From Clostridium celatum DSM 1785 (GTDB taxonomy: Bacteria > Bacillota > Clostridia > Clostridiales > Clostridiaceae): 64,000 nucleotides of DNA. The position numbers and the translations under genes are program-made. The DNA lies in contig NZ_KB291649.1 in the NCBI RefSeq assembly GCF_000320405.1, forward strand, positions 50,280 to 114,279, read 5' to 3'. The stretch's first letter is position 1. Each line of letters starts with the position of its first letter. Positions 27,057 to 36,678 of the stretch are shown piece after piece. Under the pieces are notes generated by a model. That model was not told where the DNA came from, did no database searches, and was given only the letters and a program-made list of their open reading frames with translations.

Positions 27057-28001
27057 TTATTCTTTATTACCTTTTAGCATTTCTCCAATAGCAGCAATAC
27101 TTCCAAGTGAAGATAATGTTTCATTTGGTAATATAAGTTTATTAGCTGGATTATTAGCCATTTCTTTTAATGCTTCAACTTGTTTTAATGCTATAACTGT
27201 CTCGTTAGTTCCTGATTCAATAATAGCTTGGTTTACTTTCCTAATAGCTTCTGCTTCTGCTATTGCTATTTGTTCTATAGCCTTAGCCTTACCTTCTGCT
27301 TCAAGTAATTGAGATTCTTTTAAACCTTCTGCTCTTCTAATATTAGCTTGTTTTTCAGCTTCTGCTCTTAATATTTGTGATTGCTTTTCACCTTCAGCCT
27401 TTTCAATTTGAGATTGTCTTAAACCTTCTGCTTGAAGAATCATAGCTCTCTTATCTCTTTCAGCCTTCATTTGTTTTTCCATAGCTTCTTGTATTTCAGC
27501 TGGTGGAATTATGTTTTTAATTTCTACTGATAACACTTTTATTCCATAAGCATCTGTAACTTCATCAATTATACCTAATAACTGTTGATTTATAGCATCT
27601 CTTCCTGCTAGAATTTCGTCTAAACTCATATTACCTAAAATATTTCTTATATTAGTAGTTGCTGAATAAACTAAACCTGATTTATAATCTTCAATATTAT
27701 ATACAGCATCTTTAGCATTTAACATTTTATAGAAAATAACATTATCAACTGAAATCTTAACATTATCTTTAGTAATAACTGATTGTGGTGGTACATCTAA
27801 AATTTGTTGTTTAGTTGATACCTTTTTTCTCACAAAATCTATACCTGGAATTATGAAATGCCATCCTGGTTCTAAAATTCTATGGAATTGTCCTAACCTT
27901 TCTACTACATATAAATACCCTGTATTTACAACTTTGATTGATGATAATAACAAAATTAATATAATTACTAATAATGCTACTAAAAATATCATGCCCATCA
28001 T
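27057..28001 (-). CDS. SPFH-domain (stomatin/prohibitin, QmcA-like) membrane protein
   Basis: The 314-residue product has one N-terminal membrane segment (FLVALLVIILILLLSSI) followed by the SPFH/band-7 domain: VVERLGQFHRILEPGWHFIIP near 33-53 and QILDVPPQSVITKDNV near 70. A long Glu/Lys/Ala-rich coiled coil (~170-255) contains repeated ILRAEAEKQANIRRAEG-type units. This is the layout of paraslipins/QmcA, which form large membrane rings and scaffold membrane proteases. The partner NfeD-like gene lies 2 bases upstream, an arrangement conserved widely. AAAGGAGGATTAATT precedes the ATG. Its client in this organism is unknown. Confidence 0.93.
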   Translation of the reverse strand: MMGMIFLVALLVIILILLLSSIKVVNTGYLYVVERLGQFHRILEPGWHFIIPGIDFVRKKVSTKQQILDVPPQSVITKDNVKISVDNVIFYKMLNAKDAVYNIEDYKSGLVYSATTNIRNILGNMSLDEILAGRDAINQQLLGIIDEVTDAYGIKVLSVEIKNIIPPAEIQEAMEKQMKAERDKRAMILQAEGLRQSQIEKAEGEKQSQILRAEAEKQANIRRAEGLKESQLLEAEGKAKAIEQIAIAEAEAIRKVNQAIIESGTNETVIALKQVEALKEMANNPANKLILPNETLSSLGSIAAIGEMLKGNKE

Positions 28002-28003
28002 AA

Positions 28004-28432
28004 TTAATCCTCCTTTAAACTTACAACTAATTTATTTCCTTCTATACCTATTATAGTATATTGTTCACCTTTTTTTATAATTTTTCCTTTATTATAAGCA
28101 GTCCAATAAATACCACTTACTTTTATTTTAGATGTTTCTCCCATATCTTCTTCTGCAGTCATAACCATCCCAATGTAGTTTTGTTCCATTGTTTTTACAT
28201 GATTTACATCAGCTTTGAATTTTTTCTTTGCCCAAGGATAACCAATAGAAACCGTTGCAACACCTATTATTAAGAATGCTACTATTTGCCACGTTACTGA
28301 TACACCTATTAAAGAAAGAATTATTGCAACTAAAGCTCCGATAGAAAACCACATAAATATAAAACTACTAGTAACAATGTCAATAGCAATTACAACAATA
28401 GCAACAATTATCCAAGTAATTACCTCCCACAT
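28004..28432 (-). CDS. NfeD-family membrane protein
   Basis: The 142-residue product has two to three closely spaced membrane segments (ITWIIVAIVVIAIDIV, FIFMWFSIGALVAIIL, QIVAFLIIGVATVSIGY) followed by a small OB-fold domain (~80-142). This is the short NfeD1b type, without the serine protease domain. It is known to be co-transcribed with SPFH proteins and to modulate them. Only 2 bases separate it from the SPFH gene. The start follows AAGGGGGAAAGTGA. Confidence 0.9.
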   Translation of the reverse strand: MWEVITWIIVAIVVIAIDIVTSSFIFMWFSIGALVAIILSLIGVSVTWQIVAFLIIGVATVSIGYPWAKKKFKADVNHVKTMEQNYIGMVMTAEEDMGETSKIKVSGIYWTAYNKGKIIKKGEQYTIIGIEGNKLVVSLKED

Positions 28433-28763
28433 TCACTTTCCCCCTTCCACTTACTTTATTCTATAAATTTAATAGACTACTTATGATTATATTAATTTAA
28501 TTATACACCATTTTATTCTATTTTTTCATAAATTAATATTTATTAAATATTAACTACAATCTTATTATAATTTATCACAAACTATTTTGCAAGTTATTTT
28601 TTATCTTTAAAAGAGTTATTTTTTATCACTTAATTCTTTTTAAATTGATTCTCCGTTGAATTTCATTGATTTTCTAAGGTTTTCCTTTTATTATTTACTT
28701 ATGTGTATTTTATTAGCTCACTAATACAATACTAAATTTATATAATGTAATGGAGATGATAAT
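28433..28763. other. 331-bp divergent intergenic region
   Basis: Divergent promoter region for the NfeD-SPFH pair and nadE. On the + strand a TATAAT lies at about 28740, with a poor -35. GGAGATGATAAT precedes the nadE start. No recognisable riboswitch, operator or small gene was seen; the rest is very AT-rich. Confidence 0.5.
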
Positions 28764-30668
28764 ATGGATTTTATTAAAGTAGGATCTGCTTGTCCTAAAA
28801 CCAAAGTAGCAGATGTTCTTTATAATGTTGAAAATATATGTTATTGCATTGATAAATCTTATGATAGTAATGTAAAGTTTCTTGTTTTTCCTGAGCTTTG
28901 CATAACTTCATACACTTGCTCTGATTTATTCTTAACTTCCACTCTTTTAAATAAAGCATTAGACGGTATTAAATTGATTTGTGAAAAAAGTGTTGATAAA
29001 GATATGCTTTTAGCCGTAGGTGCACCTTTAATACATAATAATGTTTTATATAATTGTGCCATTATTATATTTAATGGGAGGATTTTAGGTATTGTTCCTA
29101 AATCATATATTCCTAATTATAGTGAATTTTATGAAAAAAGATGGTTTACAGAAGGTGTTAATCTAATAGATGAAATAATAAATCTACCTTTCCAAGAAAA
29201 TATTCCTTTTGGAACTAATTTAATTTTTGCAGCTGGCGACTATAAATTTGGAGTAGAAATTTGTGAGGATCTTTGGGTTACTATTCCACCTAGTTCATAC
29301 CTTTCACTTTTAGGAGCAAATATTATAGGAAACCTTTCTGCTTCAAATGAACTTGTAAGTAAAAAGGATTATAGAGTTTCATTAATTTCTAATCAAAGTG
29401 CTAGATGTATGTCATCATATATTTATTCTTCTGCAGGAGTTCACGAATCCACTACTGATCTTTTGTTTAGTGGTCATTTAGTAATAAGTGAAAATGGTTC
29501 TATCCTAAAGCAAAATGATAGATTCCAAAGAGAAAATGAAATTATAACTTCTTGTATTGATATATTTAGACTTAATGCTGAAAGGCTTAAAAATTTAAGC
29601 TATAGGGATGCAAGTAAAATGGTTCCTTTTAAAGCTAAAAATATATATTTTAATTTTAAAGATACCAATATTAAAGAATTTGATAGATATGTTGATAAGC
29701 ATCCATTTGTTCCATCAAATGAACATGAAAGAGAAGAAAGATGTAAGGAAATCTTCAACATTCAAGCTTCAGCTCTTGCAAAGCGTTTAGAGCATACTAA
29801 CTTAAAGAAAGCTGTTATAGGTATTTCTGGTGGTCTTGATTCTACGTTAGCTCTTTTAGTTGTAGTTAAAACTTTCAAGCTACTTGGTATTGATAATAAG
29901 AATATCATAGCAATAACTATGCCTGGCTTTGGTACAACAGATAGAACTTATAATAATGCTTTAACTCTATGTAAAGAATTAGGTACAGACTTACGAGAAA
30001 TTAATATAGTAGATGCTGCTCTTCAACATTTCAAAGATATTGGTCATGATAAAGATATACATGATGTAACTTATGAAAATGTTCAAGCTAGAGAAAGAAC
30101 TCAAATTCTTATGGATTTAGCTAATAAAGAAGGTGGATTATTAATTGGAACTGGAGATTTATCTGAACTTGCTCTTGGATGGTGTACTTATAATGGGGAT
30201 CATATGAGTATGTATTCTGTAAATCCTTCAATTCCTAAAACTCTTGTTAGATACTTAGTTAAGTATGTAGCAGAAAAAGAATCTAATAAAGAAGTATCTC
30301 ATACATTGTTAGACATTTTAGATACTCCTGTTAGTCCTGAACTTTTACCTAAGAGTGAAAAAGGTGATATAGTTCAAAAAACGGAAGATATAGTTGGACC
30401 ATATGAATTACATGACTTTTTCTTATATCATTTTATAAAACATGGATCTTCTAAAGAAAGAATACAATTCTTAGCTGAAATTGCATTTAAAGATGATTAC
30501 TCTAAAGAAGAAATTAATAAATGGTTAGATAAATTTATTTATAGATTTTTCACTCAACAATTTAAGAGAAGCGCACTTCCTGATGGCCCTAAAGTTGGTT
30601 CAATTTCTTTAAGCCCACGTGGAGACTGGAGAATGCCTTCTGATGCTTCTTTCAATTCATTTAAATAA
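28764..30668 (+). CDS. nadE: Glutamine-dependent NAD+ synthetase
   Basis: Amidates nicotinic acid adenine dinucleotide to NAD+ using glutamine. The 634-residue product is the two-domain form. The N-terminal nitrilase-fold glutaminase (1-~270) has the catalytic triad Glu in VFPELCIT (~43), Lys in VPKSYIPNY (~113) and Cys in GVEICEDLWV (~167). The C-terminal synthetase (~320-620) has the ATP-binding SGGLDSTLAL (~353), IGTGDLSELALGWCTYNGDHM (parts near 458-475) and PSAEL-equivalent SPELLPK. It is a single transcription unit that ends at a strong terminator. Length and motifs are standard. Confidence 0.97.
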   Translation: MDFIKVGSACPKTKVADVLYNVENICYCIDKSYDSNVKFLVFPELCITSYTCSDLFLTSTLLNKALDGIKLICEKSVDKDMLLAVGAPLIHNNVLYNCAIIIFNGRILGIVPKSYIPNYSEFYEKRWFTEGVNLIDEIINLPFQENIPFGTNLIFAAGDYKFGVEICEDLWVTIPPSSYLSLLGANIIGNLSASNELVSKKDYRVSLISNQSARCMSSYIYSSAGVHESTTDLLFSGHLVISENGSILKQNDRFQRENEIITSCIDIFRLNAERLKNLSYRDASKMVPFKAKNIYFNFKDTNIKEFDRYVDKHPFVPSNEHEREERCKEIFNIQASALAKRLEHTNLKKAVIGISGGLDSTLALLVVVKTFKLLGIDNKNIIAITMPGFGTTDRTYNNALTLCKELGTDLREINIVDAALQHFKDIGHDKDIHDVTYENVQARERTQILMDLANKEGGLLIGTGDLSELALGWCTYNGDHMSMYSVNPSIPKTLVRYLVKYVAEKESNKEVSHTLLDILDTPVSPELLPKSEKGDIVQKTEDIVGPYELHDFFLYHFIKHGSSKERIQFLAEIAFKDDYSKEEINKWLDKFIYRFFTQQFKRSALPDGPKVGSISLSPRGDWRMPSDASFNSFK

Positions 30669-30679
30669 AGTTAAATTAA

Positions 30680-30712
30680 AAATAGCTGTTGCATAAATTG
30701 CAACAGCTATTT
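30680..30712. terminator. Bidirectional terminator, nadE / deoxynucleoside kinase
   Basis: AAATAGCTGTTGCA-TAAAT-TGCAACAGCTATTT is a perfect 14-bp stem between the convergent nadE and kinase genes. T-rich flanks lie on both sides. Confidence 0.85.
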
Positions 30713-30714
30713 TA

Positions 30715-31368
30715 TTATTTATTTCTAACTTCTTTTAATTTATCTTCTACCATTTTTATTAATTTATCTTTATCTTCTTCACTATTAACCACATCCATAT
30801 TGTCCATATCTACAATAAGAACTTGTGATGCTTTATAATGGTTATTAACCCAATTATCATAATCTCTCCATAAGAATTGATAATATTCTTTTAAACTATC
30901 GTCAACCTCAAAATCTCTACCTCTAAGATTTATTCTATTTATAACAGTTTCAAATGATCCTTTAAGATAAATCATAATATCTGGAGCCTTCTTTGGTAAA
31001 GATTCAAGCTCTTCCATCATATTATTTAATAAATTTTCATATATATTCATTTCTAATTCTGAAATTCTACCAAGCTCCATATTTTTCTTAGCAAAATACC
31101 AATCTTCGTATATTGATCTATCTAAAATATTATTATCATTTATTAATGCTTCTTTAATACTTTTAAATCTAGTATTTAAGAAATATAATTGTAATAAAAA
31201 TGGATATCTCTTTCTTTGAATCTCTTCCTCTGATTCACTGTAAAATAGAGGTAAAAGCGGATTGTCATCCACACTTTCATAAAAAACATCTGATTTAAAA
31301 TGTTCACCTAATATCTTTGCTACAGAACTCTTTCCAAGTCCTATCATTCCACCAACAACTAGCAACAT
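30715..31368 (-). CDS. Deoxynucleoside kinase (dGK/dCK family)
   Basis: A purine or pyrimidine deoxynucleoside salvage kinase that phosphorylates deoxynucleosides with ATP. The 217-residue product has the P-loop in VGGMIGLGKSSVAK (~5-18), the ESVDDNPLLPLFY substrate region (~35-48), the catalytic DRSIYEDWYF (~81-90, the DRS motif of the dNK family) and the arginine-rich lid INLRGRDFEV (~146-155). The exact base preference (deoxyadenosine, deoxyguanosine or deoxycytidine) cannot be read from these motifs. It is probably transcribed with the HIRAN gene upstream (79-base gap). AGGTGAAGT lies before the ATG. Confidence 0.9.
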   Translation of the reverse strand: MLLVVGGMIGLGKSSVAKILGEHFKSDVFYESVDDNPLLPLFYSESEEEIQRKRYPFLLQLYFLNTRFKSIKEALINDNNILDRSIYEDWYFAKKNMELGRISELEMNIYENLLNNMMEELESLPKKAPDIMIYLKGSFETVINRINLRGRDFEVDDSLKEYYQFLWRDYDNWVNNHYKASQVLIVDMDNMDVVNSEEDKDKLIKMVEDKLKEVRNK

Positions 31369-31447
31369 ACTTCACCTATCCTTCATCCTTAGTGCACGTT
31401 TTATAATACTTTGTAATATTTTCTGTGTCAAGCTTTGAATTAAATCT

Positions 31448-33376
31448 CTAATTTAAATATCCTATACTCTCATCTGCCATCATATTTAAAGTTGCACTTA
31501 CTTCTTCTATTACATCTACATAGCTTAAAAATAAATCTACTTTTATTTCTGAAAAATCTTCACTTATATCAGTTATTTCTCCATAAATAATTTTTCCATA
31601 ATCAATAAGATTTTTTAAAATTACATTTTCACTCTTAGGAATATACCCTAATAAATATCCATTGTCAGCTAAAATCATTATAGAATTCTTATCATATAAA
31701 TTATCTTTTTCCCTTTTTAAAAATACTTCTTTTCCCTTTATAAGTTTTTCTTCTATTATAGTTAAATCTCTATATTTAATTCCTGCTATATGAGTTTGTA
31801 ATAAGAAAATATCTTTTGAATGTGGTTTTACCTTAACATCTTCTATGTTAATAAAACGACTTTCTTTTTCTTCATCATTTCTATTATTTAAAAAACGTTC
31901 CATACTTCTTTTTAAATTTTTATCATCCTCTAAAGAACATGCTATTTTAATTTCCTCATTAATTTCTTTGCTTTTATATTCATAAAAATTCTTTAAATTA
32001 GCAAAAGCTGCTCTTCTTGTAGCTATATATCGTGTTTTTAACGCTTTAATATTAATATCTATATAGTCTTTAGCTAAGTCTTCCATATCTGAAATTATTA
32101 GATATAAAGCAATATCTTGTGCATATCTATAATCTATATATTCTTTATTTATTTCTTCCTCGTATATAGTTTCTTTTTCATAATTTATTTTATCAAAGTC
32201 AATATTTTCACATGCAAATTTTATTAAATTATTCTTATCTAACTTGTCCTCTTTTTCTAAAATATATTGATAAATGTAATTATTAAATGGCTCGTACTTT
32301 AATACATCTTTAAAATCATTAAATTTTAATTCAATATCAAATACACTTGCAATATCAATTGCTATTTTTTTATCATAACTCCCAAAACTTATTTCATCTT
32401 TTATTATTTCTTCATAATTATAAGATAAAATTTTATTTGTAATATTATCTCTTAATTCCTTTTCAAATTCTGAAAGTTCACTTGCCATTTTATTATCTTC
32501 ATCATATAGTAACATCAACATACTATACATTACATATAAATTATCAAAATTAATATCAAATTTTTTATAGTACTCAAAATATAGATTTATTATCTCAAAT
32601 GTTATATATTCTCTCAATGTATCTTCAATCTGACACAATAACTTTAAATTTCGTGTAAATATTTCATACTTATTTTTTGTTTTTCTACCGCTACCAAAAT
32701 AATTTAAATAATCATATTCATTAAATTTTAATATAAGTAATACCTCTTCTAAAATGTTATTTAAACTTCCCTCTTCTATAATCCATTCTTTAATTTCTTC
32801 AGTTAGTGGTTCCAAATTACTTACAGCAATAATCTTCCCATACCCATTGCTTGCTTTAGCAATATTGAAAATAATAGAATTACACATACTATATTCTTTT
32901 ATTGCCTCTATGCAATAAAAGATAAACTCATTGTGATTTGAATATATCTTTAAAATTTCTAATGCATCTATATTATCTGCAAATCTTAATAATGTTAATC
33001 CTAATTTAATTCCTTCGCTCTCTTCACATTCATTTGCATAATATTTTCCTGTAATAAACAATTCCTCTTTAGTTATCATTCTTTCTTTCAATAAAATTTT
33101 TATTTTATCTATAAATATAAAATAATAATCTATTATAGGAAATCTTTTTATAAATCTAATAACATCTTCAGCTTTTCCCTCATATTTGAATGATTCTATT
33201 AAAATTTCTAATAACCCATTAGCTAGTTCTTCTTTTTCCCTTGCTGTAATAGATTGATCTAAATAAATTGCGTCACATTCTTTTTCCCCAGCCATTAGCA
33301 TATCAATTTTTTCATAGGGTTTATATTTATACTTATTCCACCATTCCATTAAATCTACAAACTTTTTTGTTTTCAT
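31448..33376 (-). CDS. HIRAN-domain protein with a long unassigned N-terminal region
   Basis: The 642-residue product is acidic/lysine-rich and has no signal peptide. The C-terminal ~115 residues (~525-640) look like a HIRAN domain: THIAGIKYRDL, then GKEVFLKREKDNLYDKNSI and ADNGYLLGYIPKSEN, the pattern of an OB-like fold that binds single-stranded DNA ends in HLTF/Rad5 proteins. The first ~500 residues are predicted mostly helical (LLEILIESFKY, ISDMEDLAKDYIDI) and may be alpha-solenoid repeats. No helicase or nuclease motif was found. It sits just upstream of the deoxynucleoside kinase, so a link to DNA damage or nucleotide salvage is possible but inferred. The start has AAAGAGGTGGGGT upstream. 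Confidence 0.75.
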   Translation of the reverse strand: MKTKKFVDLMEWWNKYKYKPYEKIDMLMAGEKECDAIYLDQSITAREKEELANGLLEILIESFKYEGKAEDVIRFIKRFPIIDYYFIFIDKIKILLKERMITKEELFITGKYYANECEESEGIKLGLTLLRFADNIDALEILKIYSNHNEFIFYCIEAIKEYSMCNSIIFNIAKASNGYGKIIAVSNLEPLTEEIKEWIIEEGSLNNILEEVLLILKFNEYDYLNYFGSGRKTKNKYEIFTRNLKLLCQIEDTLREYITFEIINLYFEYYKKFDINFDNLYVMYSMLMLLYDEDNKMASELSEFEKELRDNITNKILSYNYEEIIKDEISFGSYDKKIAIDIASVFDIELKFNDFKDVLKYEPFNNYIYQYILEKEDKLDKNNLIKFACENIDFDKINYEKETIYEEEINKEYIDYRYAQDIALYLIISDMEDLAKDYIDINIKALKTRYIATRRAAFANLKNFYEYKSKEINEEIKIACSLEDDKNLKRSMERFLNNRNDEEKESRFINIEDVKVKPHSKDIFLLQTHIAGIKYRDLTIIEEKLIKGKEVFLKREKDNLYDKNSIMILADNGYLLGYIPKSENVILKNLIDYGKIIYGEITDISEDFSEIKVDLFLSYVDVIEEVSATLNMMADESIGYLN

Positions 33377-33453
33377 ACCCCACCTCTTTATCCCATTATT
33401 TTAAGTACTTATATTATATTATATTTTATCATATCATTTAACGTTTTAGTAAA

Positions 33454-33489
33454 AAAAATGATACCTTAAAGATTTAAGATATCATTTTT
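33454..33489 (-). terminator. Terminator of the thioredoxin operon
   Basis: AAAAATGATATCTTAAA and TTTAAGGTATCATTTTT pair with one mismatch, followed on the minus strand by a run of T. It lies directly behind the reductase stop codon. Confidence 0.8.
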
Positions 33490-33493
33490 AATA

Positions 33494-34357
33494 TTATTTA
33501 TTTTTTAAAGAATCTATATATTTTACTGCACTTAAAGCTGCAATATTTCCTTCTCCAGCTGACTTGATATATTGATATGGCTTTCCTACACAATCTCCGG
33601 CTGCAAAGCATCCTGATATATTTGTTTTCATTTCTCTATCAACATTAATGTGTCCATCCACTATCTCTAGTCCTGGTACTAATTGACCTGGTGATATGCT
33701 ATCTTTTAATACAAATACACCATCAGTTTGTAATTCTGTATTTTGAAGTTTTAAACTTGAAACTTTTCCTTCACCAATAATTTCTACTGGTTTTTCTTCT
33801 ATAACTTCTACATTTTCACCAATATCATAATTATCTTTATACATAGGTACATAATATACTTTGCTAGCAAGTTCACTTACGTACTTAGCTTCTTCTTCAG
33901 CTTCTTTATTATATCCAACTATAGATACAACCTTATCTCTATACAATGGTGCATCACAAGTTGCACAGTATCCAACACCTTTTCCTAAAAGTTCAACCTC
34001 ACCTTTAATAGGCTTATTGTATTCCATACCAGTAGCTAAAATTACAGAAGTTGCTTCATACATTTTATCATTTACCATTAAAGCAAAATAATCTCCCATG
34101 GCGTAAATATTATTAACTCTTTCCTCAGTAATTTTGATCCCCATTTTATTAATATGCTCTAAAAACATGTCCTTAAGTTCACTACCATTAGAACCATAAA
34201 AACCCAAATAATTATTAATTTTTGGAGCTTTAATAAGCTTATTACTTAAATCTTTATGTCCGAAGATAATAAAACTCTTATTTCTTATCTTTGCATTTAG
34301 AGCTGCTGATAATCCAGCTGGGCCGCTACCTACTATGGCTATATCATATCTCTCCAT
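33494..34357 (-). CDS. Thioredoxin reductase-like flavoprotein lacking the NADPH motifs (probable ferredoxin-dependent type)
   Basis: Reduces the thioredoxin encoded just upstream. The start is ATG 34355-34357 (MERYDIAIVGSGPAGLSAAL) with AAAAGGTG upstream; a GTG 9 bases earlier would lie in the ribosome-binding site. The product is 287 residues. The FAD GxGxxG motif is intact, the redox pair is CATC (residues ~134-137), and GCFAAGDCVG is the second FAD motif. In the position of the NADPH-binding GxGxxA there is GYNKEA, and the HRRxxxR arginines are replaced by VPMYKDN. Loss of both is the hallmark of ferredoxin-dependent flavin thioredoxin reductases (FFTR) described in clostridia, so NADPH use is unlikely. 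This is family inference, not shown directly. Confidence 0.85.
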   Translation of the reverse strand: MERYDIAIVGSGPAGLSAALNAKIRNKSFIIFGHKDLSNKLIKAPKINNYLGFYGSNGSELKDMFLEHINKMGIKITEERVNNIYAMGDYFALMVNDKMYEATSVILATGMEYNKPIKGEVELLGKGVGYCATCDAPLYRDKVVSIVGYNKEAEEEAKYVSELASKVYYVPMYKDNYDIGENVEVIEEKPVEIIGEGKVSSLKLQNTELQTDGVFVLKDSISPGQLVPGLEIVDGHINVDREMKTNISGCFAAGDCVGKPYQYIKSAGEGNIAALSAVKYIDSLKNK

Positions 34358-34371
34358 AGTATTCACCTTTT

Positions 34372-34686
34372 TTATAAATGTTTTGCAACAGCATCTTTTA
34401 ATTGAGTTTTAGGCATAAATCCAACTAAAGTATCTATAGGAGCTCCATTTTTGAACACCATAATTGTTGGTATACTTGCAACTCTATATTTTCCTGCTAA
34501 ATTTGGACATTCATCAACATTAACCTTTGTGAATTTAGCATTAGTTAATTCTCCTGCTACTTCTTCATATATAGGCCCTATCATCTTACATGGTCCACAC
34601 CAATCTGCCCAGAAATCTACTATACTAACACCATCAAATTCAACAACTTCTGAATTAAATTCATTTTCTTTTAAATGTTTAACCAT
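34372..34686 (-). CDS. trxA: Thioredoxin
   Basis: A 104-residue disulfide reductase with the canonical active site ADWCGPCKMIGP (~28-39), a KVNVDECPNLAGKY segment and the cis-proline in VASIPTIMVFKNG (~72). It transfers electrons from the reductase to ribonucleotide reductase, peroxidases and other clients. It is the first gene of a two-gene operon: the reductase starts 14 bases after its stop. AGGAGGAAGTATA precedes the ATG. Confidence 0.96.
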   Translation of the reverse strand: MVKHLKENEFNSEVVEFDGVSIVDFWADWCGPCKMIGPIYEEVAGELTNAKFTKVNVDECPNLAGKYRVASIPTIMVFKNGAPIDTLVGFMPKTQLKDAVAKHL

Positions 34687-34841
34687 TATACTTCCTCCTA
34701 ATACCTATTATGGCATATTATTATTTTTATTAATTGTACAGCGATAATAATTATTAGTCAATAATTTTATGTTCCTAATAAATTTACCTTTGTACTTATT
34801 TTACCCCTTTTAACTTTAATAATTCTATGACTTAGTCACTT

Positions 34842-36551
34842 TTAGTTAGCTTTTGCATATTTATTTAAATTATTATAAATTCCCTTCTTTTTGATTAACT
34901 CATCATGGCTTCCTCTTTCCTCAATTCCATTATCAGTTAATACTATTATTTCATCTGCATTTTTAATAGTTGATAATCTATGTGCCACAACTATTGTTGT
35001 CCTATTTTTACAAAGCTCTTCTAAAGATTTTTGGATTAAATATTCAGTTACATTATCTAATGCCGATGTAGCTTCATCTAAAATTAATATAGGTGGATTT
35101 TTCAAAAATACTCTTGCTATAGAAATTCTTTGTTTTTGTCCACCAGATAATTTCACACCTCTTTCCCCAATAAAAGTATCATATCCATCCTTTAAACTCA
35201 TTATAAACTCATGAATATTAGCTTTTTTTGCAGCTTCAATAATCTCTTCATCTGTTGCATCTAACTTACCATAGCTTATATTTTCTTTTATTGTTCCTGT
35301 ATACAAAAATACATCCTGTTGAACTATACCTATATTTTGTCTTAATGAATCTAACTTTAAATCATAAATGCTAGTCCCATCAATTTTAATATCTCCACTA
35401 TCAACATCATAAAACCTTGGTATTAAACTACAAAAAGTTGTTTTTCCTCCACCAGAAGGTCCAACTAAAGCTAACATTTTTCCACTATCAATAGATAAAG
35501 AAAGTCCATCTAAAATTTTTTCATTTTCATATGCAAAAGTAACATTATCAAAAGTTATTTTTCCTTGTACTTCCTTAAGTTCTATTGCATTATCTTTTTC
35601 CTTTTCGCATTCAACTTCCATAATATCCATAAATCTTTTAAAGCCTGTCATTCCATTTTGATATTGCTCAACAAAATTTATAAGTTTCTTTATTGGGTCA
35701 GTAAATAATTTTACGTATAAAAGATATGCAAAAAAATCTCCTAAATTTATTGTTCCATAATAAGTAAATACTCCACCAGCAATAAGAACTACATAATCAA
35801 GTATATCTACTCCAAAATTAACACCTGAAAAATACTCAGCCATAACTTTATAAGCCTGTCTTCTTACTTCCTTAAATCTATTATTACCATCATTAAATTT
35901 TTTCTTTTCATACTCATGAGCAACAAAAGCTTTAGAAATTCTAATTCCTGCTATTGAATTTTCTAATGTAGAATTTATTTCTGAAGTATGTACTCTAGTT
36001 TCCATAAAGCATTTATTCATTTTTTCTCTTTTCTTTAAAGTATAAATAACTATAAAAGGAACAAATGCAAATATAATAATAGTAAGTGGAACATTAATTG
36101 TACATAAAATTATAAATGATCCTAAAAACATTATAATTGATATAAATAAATCTTCTGGACCATGATGAGCAAGCTCTGATACCTCCATAAGATCATTAAC
36201 CATTCTACTCATTAAATCACCTGATTTATTATTATCAAAATATGAATTTGGTAAATTTTCAAGATGATTAAACATATCTCTTCTCATATCACCTTGCATT
36301 CCAACACCAACAAGATGTCCAAAATATTGCATGAAATACGTACATCCCGCTTTTACTAAATACAGTATTATTAGAACTATAGCAAATATCCCTATTACTT
36401 TAATATCATTATTAGGAATTGCTTCATTTACTAAATTTCTAGTCATCATTGGATATATTAAATTGCATATTGTTGCCACAGTTGCAACTAACAAATCTAA
36501 AAAGAATAATGTTTTATATGGTTTATAATATGATATAAATTTTTTTATCAT
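34842..36551 (-). CDS. ABC half-transporter (exporter type, fused membrane and ATPase domains)
   Basis: The 569-residue product has a six-helix ABC_membrane domain (residues ~10-300) and an ATPase domain (~330-569). ATPase motifs are Walker A ALVGPSGGGKTTFCSLIPRF (~362), Q-loop VQQDVF (~412), signature KLSGGQKQRISIAR (~468), Walker B PILILDEATSALD and an H-loop VAHRLSTI. A family half-transporter works as a homodimer or with a second half-gene; no partner is next to it, so a homodimer is likely. Multidrug, lipid or peptide export cannot be told apart. GGGGAGGGTGTAATG-type sequence precedes the start. Confidence 0.92.
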   Translation of the reverse strand: MIKKFISYYKPYKTLFFLDLLVATVATICNLIYPMMTRNLVNEAIPNNDIKVIGIFAIVLIILYLVKAGCTYFMQYFGHLVGVGMQGDMRRDMFNHLENLPNSYFDNNKSGDLMSRMVNDLMEVSELAHHGPEDLFISIIMFLGSFIILCTINVPLTIIIFAFVPFIVIYTLKKREKMNKCFMETRVHTSEINSTLENSIAGIRISKAFVAHEYEKKKFNDGNNRFKEVRRQAYKVMAEYFSGVNFGVDILDYVVLIAGGVFTYYGTINLGDFFAYLLYVKLFTDPIKKLINFVEQYQNGMTGFKRFMDIMEVECEKEKDNAIELKEVQGKITFDNVTFAYENEKILDGLSLSIDSGKMLALVGPSGGGKTTFCSLIPRFYDVDSGDIKIDGTSIYDLKLDSLRQNIGIVQQDVFLYTGTIKENISYGKLDATDEEIIEAAKKANIHEFIMSLKDGYDTFIGERGVKLSGGQKQRISIARVFLKNPPILILDEATSALDNVTEYLIQKSLEELCKNRTTIVVAHRLSTIKNADEIIVLTDNGIEERGSHDELIKKKGIYNNLNKYAKAN

Positions 36552-36582
36552 TACACCCTCCCCTTTTCTATATTACAAAAAT

Positions 36583-36611
36583 AAGAACAAGGAACTGTAC
36601 ACCTTGTTCTT
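36583..36611 (-). terminator. Terminator of the NUDIX-like gene
   Basis: AAGAACAAGG and CCTTGTTCTT pair across a nine-base loop. On the minus strand it is followed by ATTTTTG. It lies about 68 bases beyond the NUDIX-like stop codon and before the ABC gene. Confidence 0.75.
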
Positions 36612-36678
36612 TAAAATATTATTATGTAAAAATCTAAAAACATTTCTTATTATTTAACGTTCAAAATTTGCTTTTATT

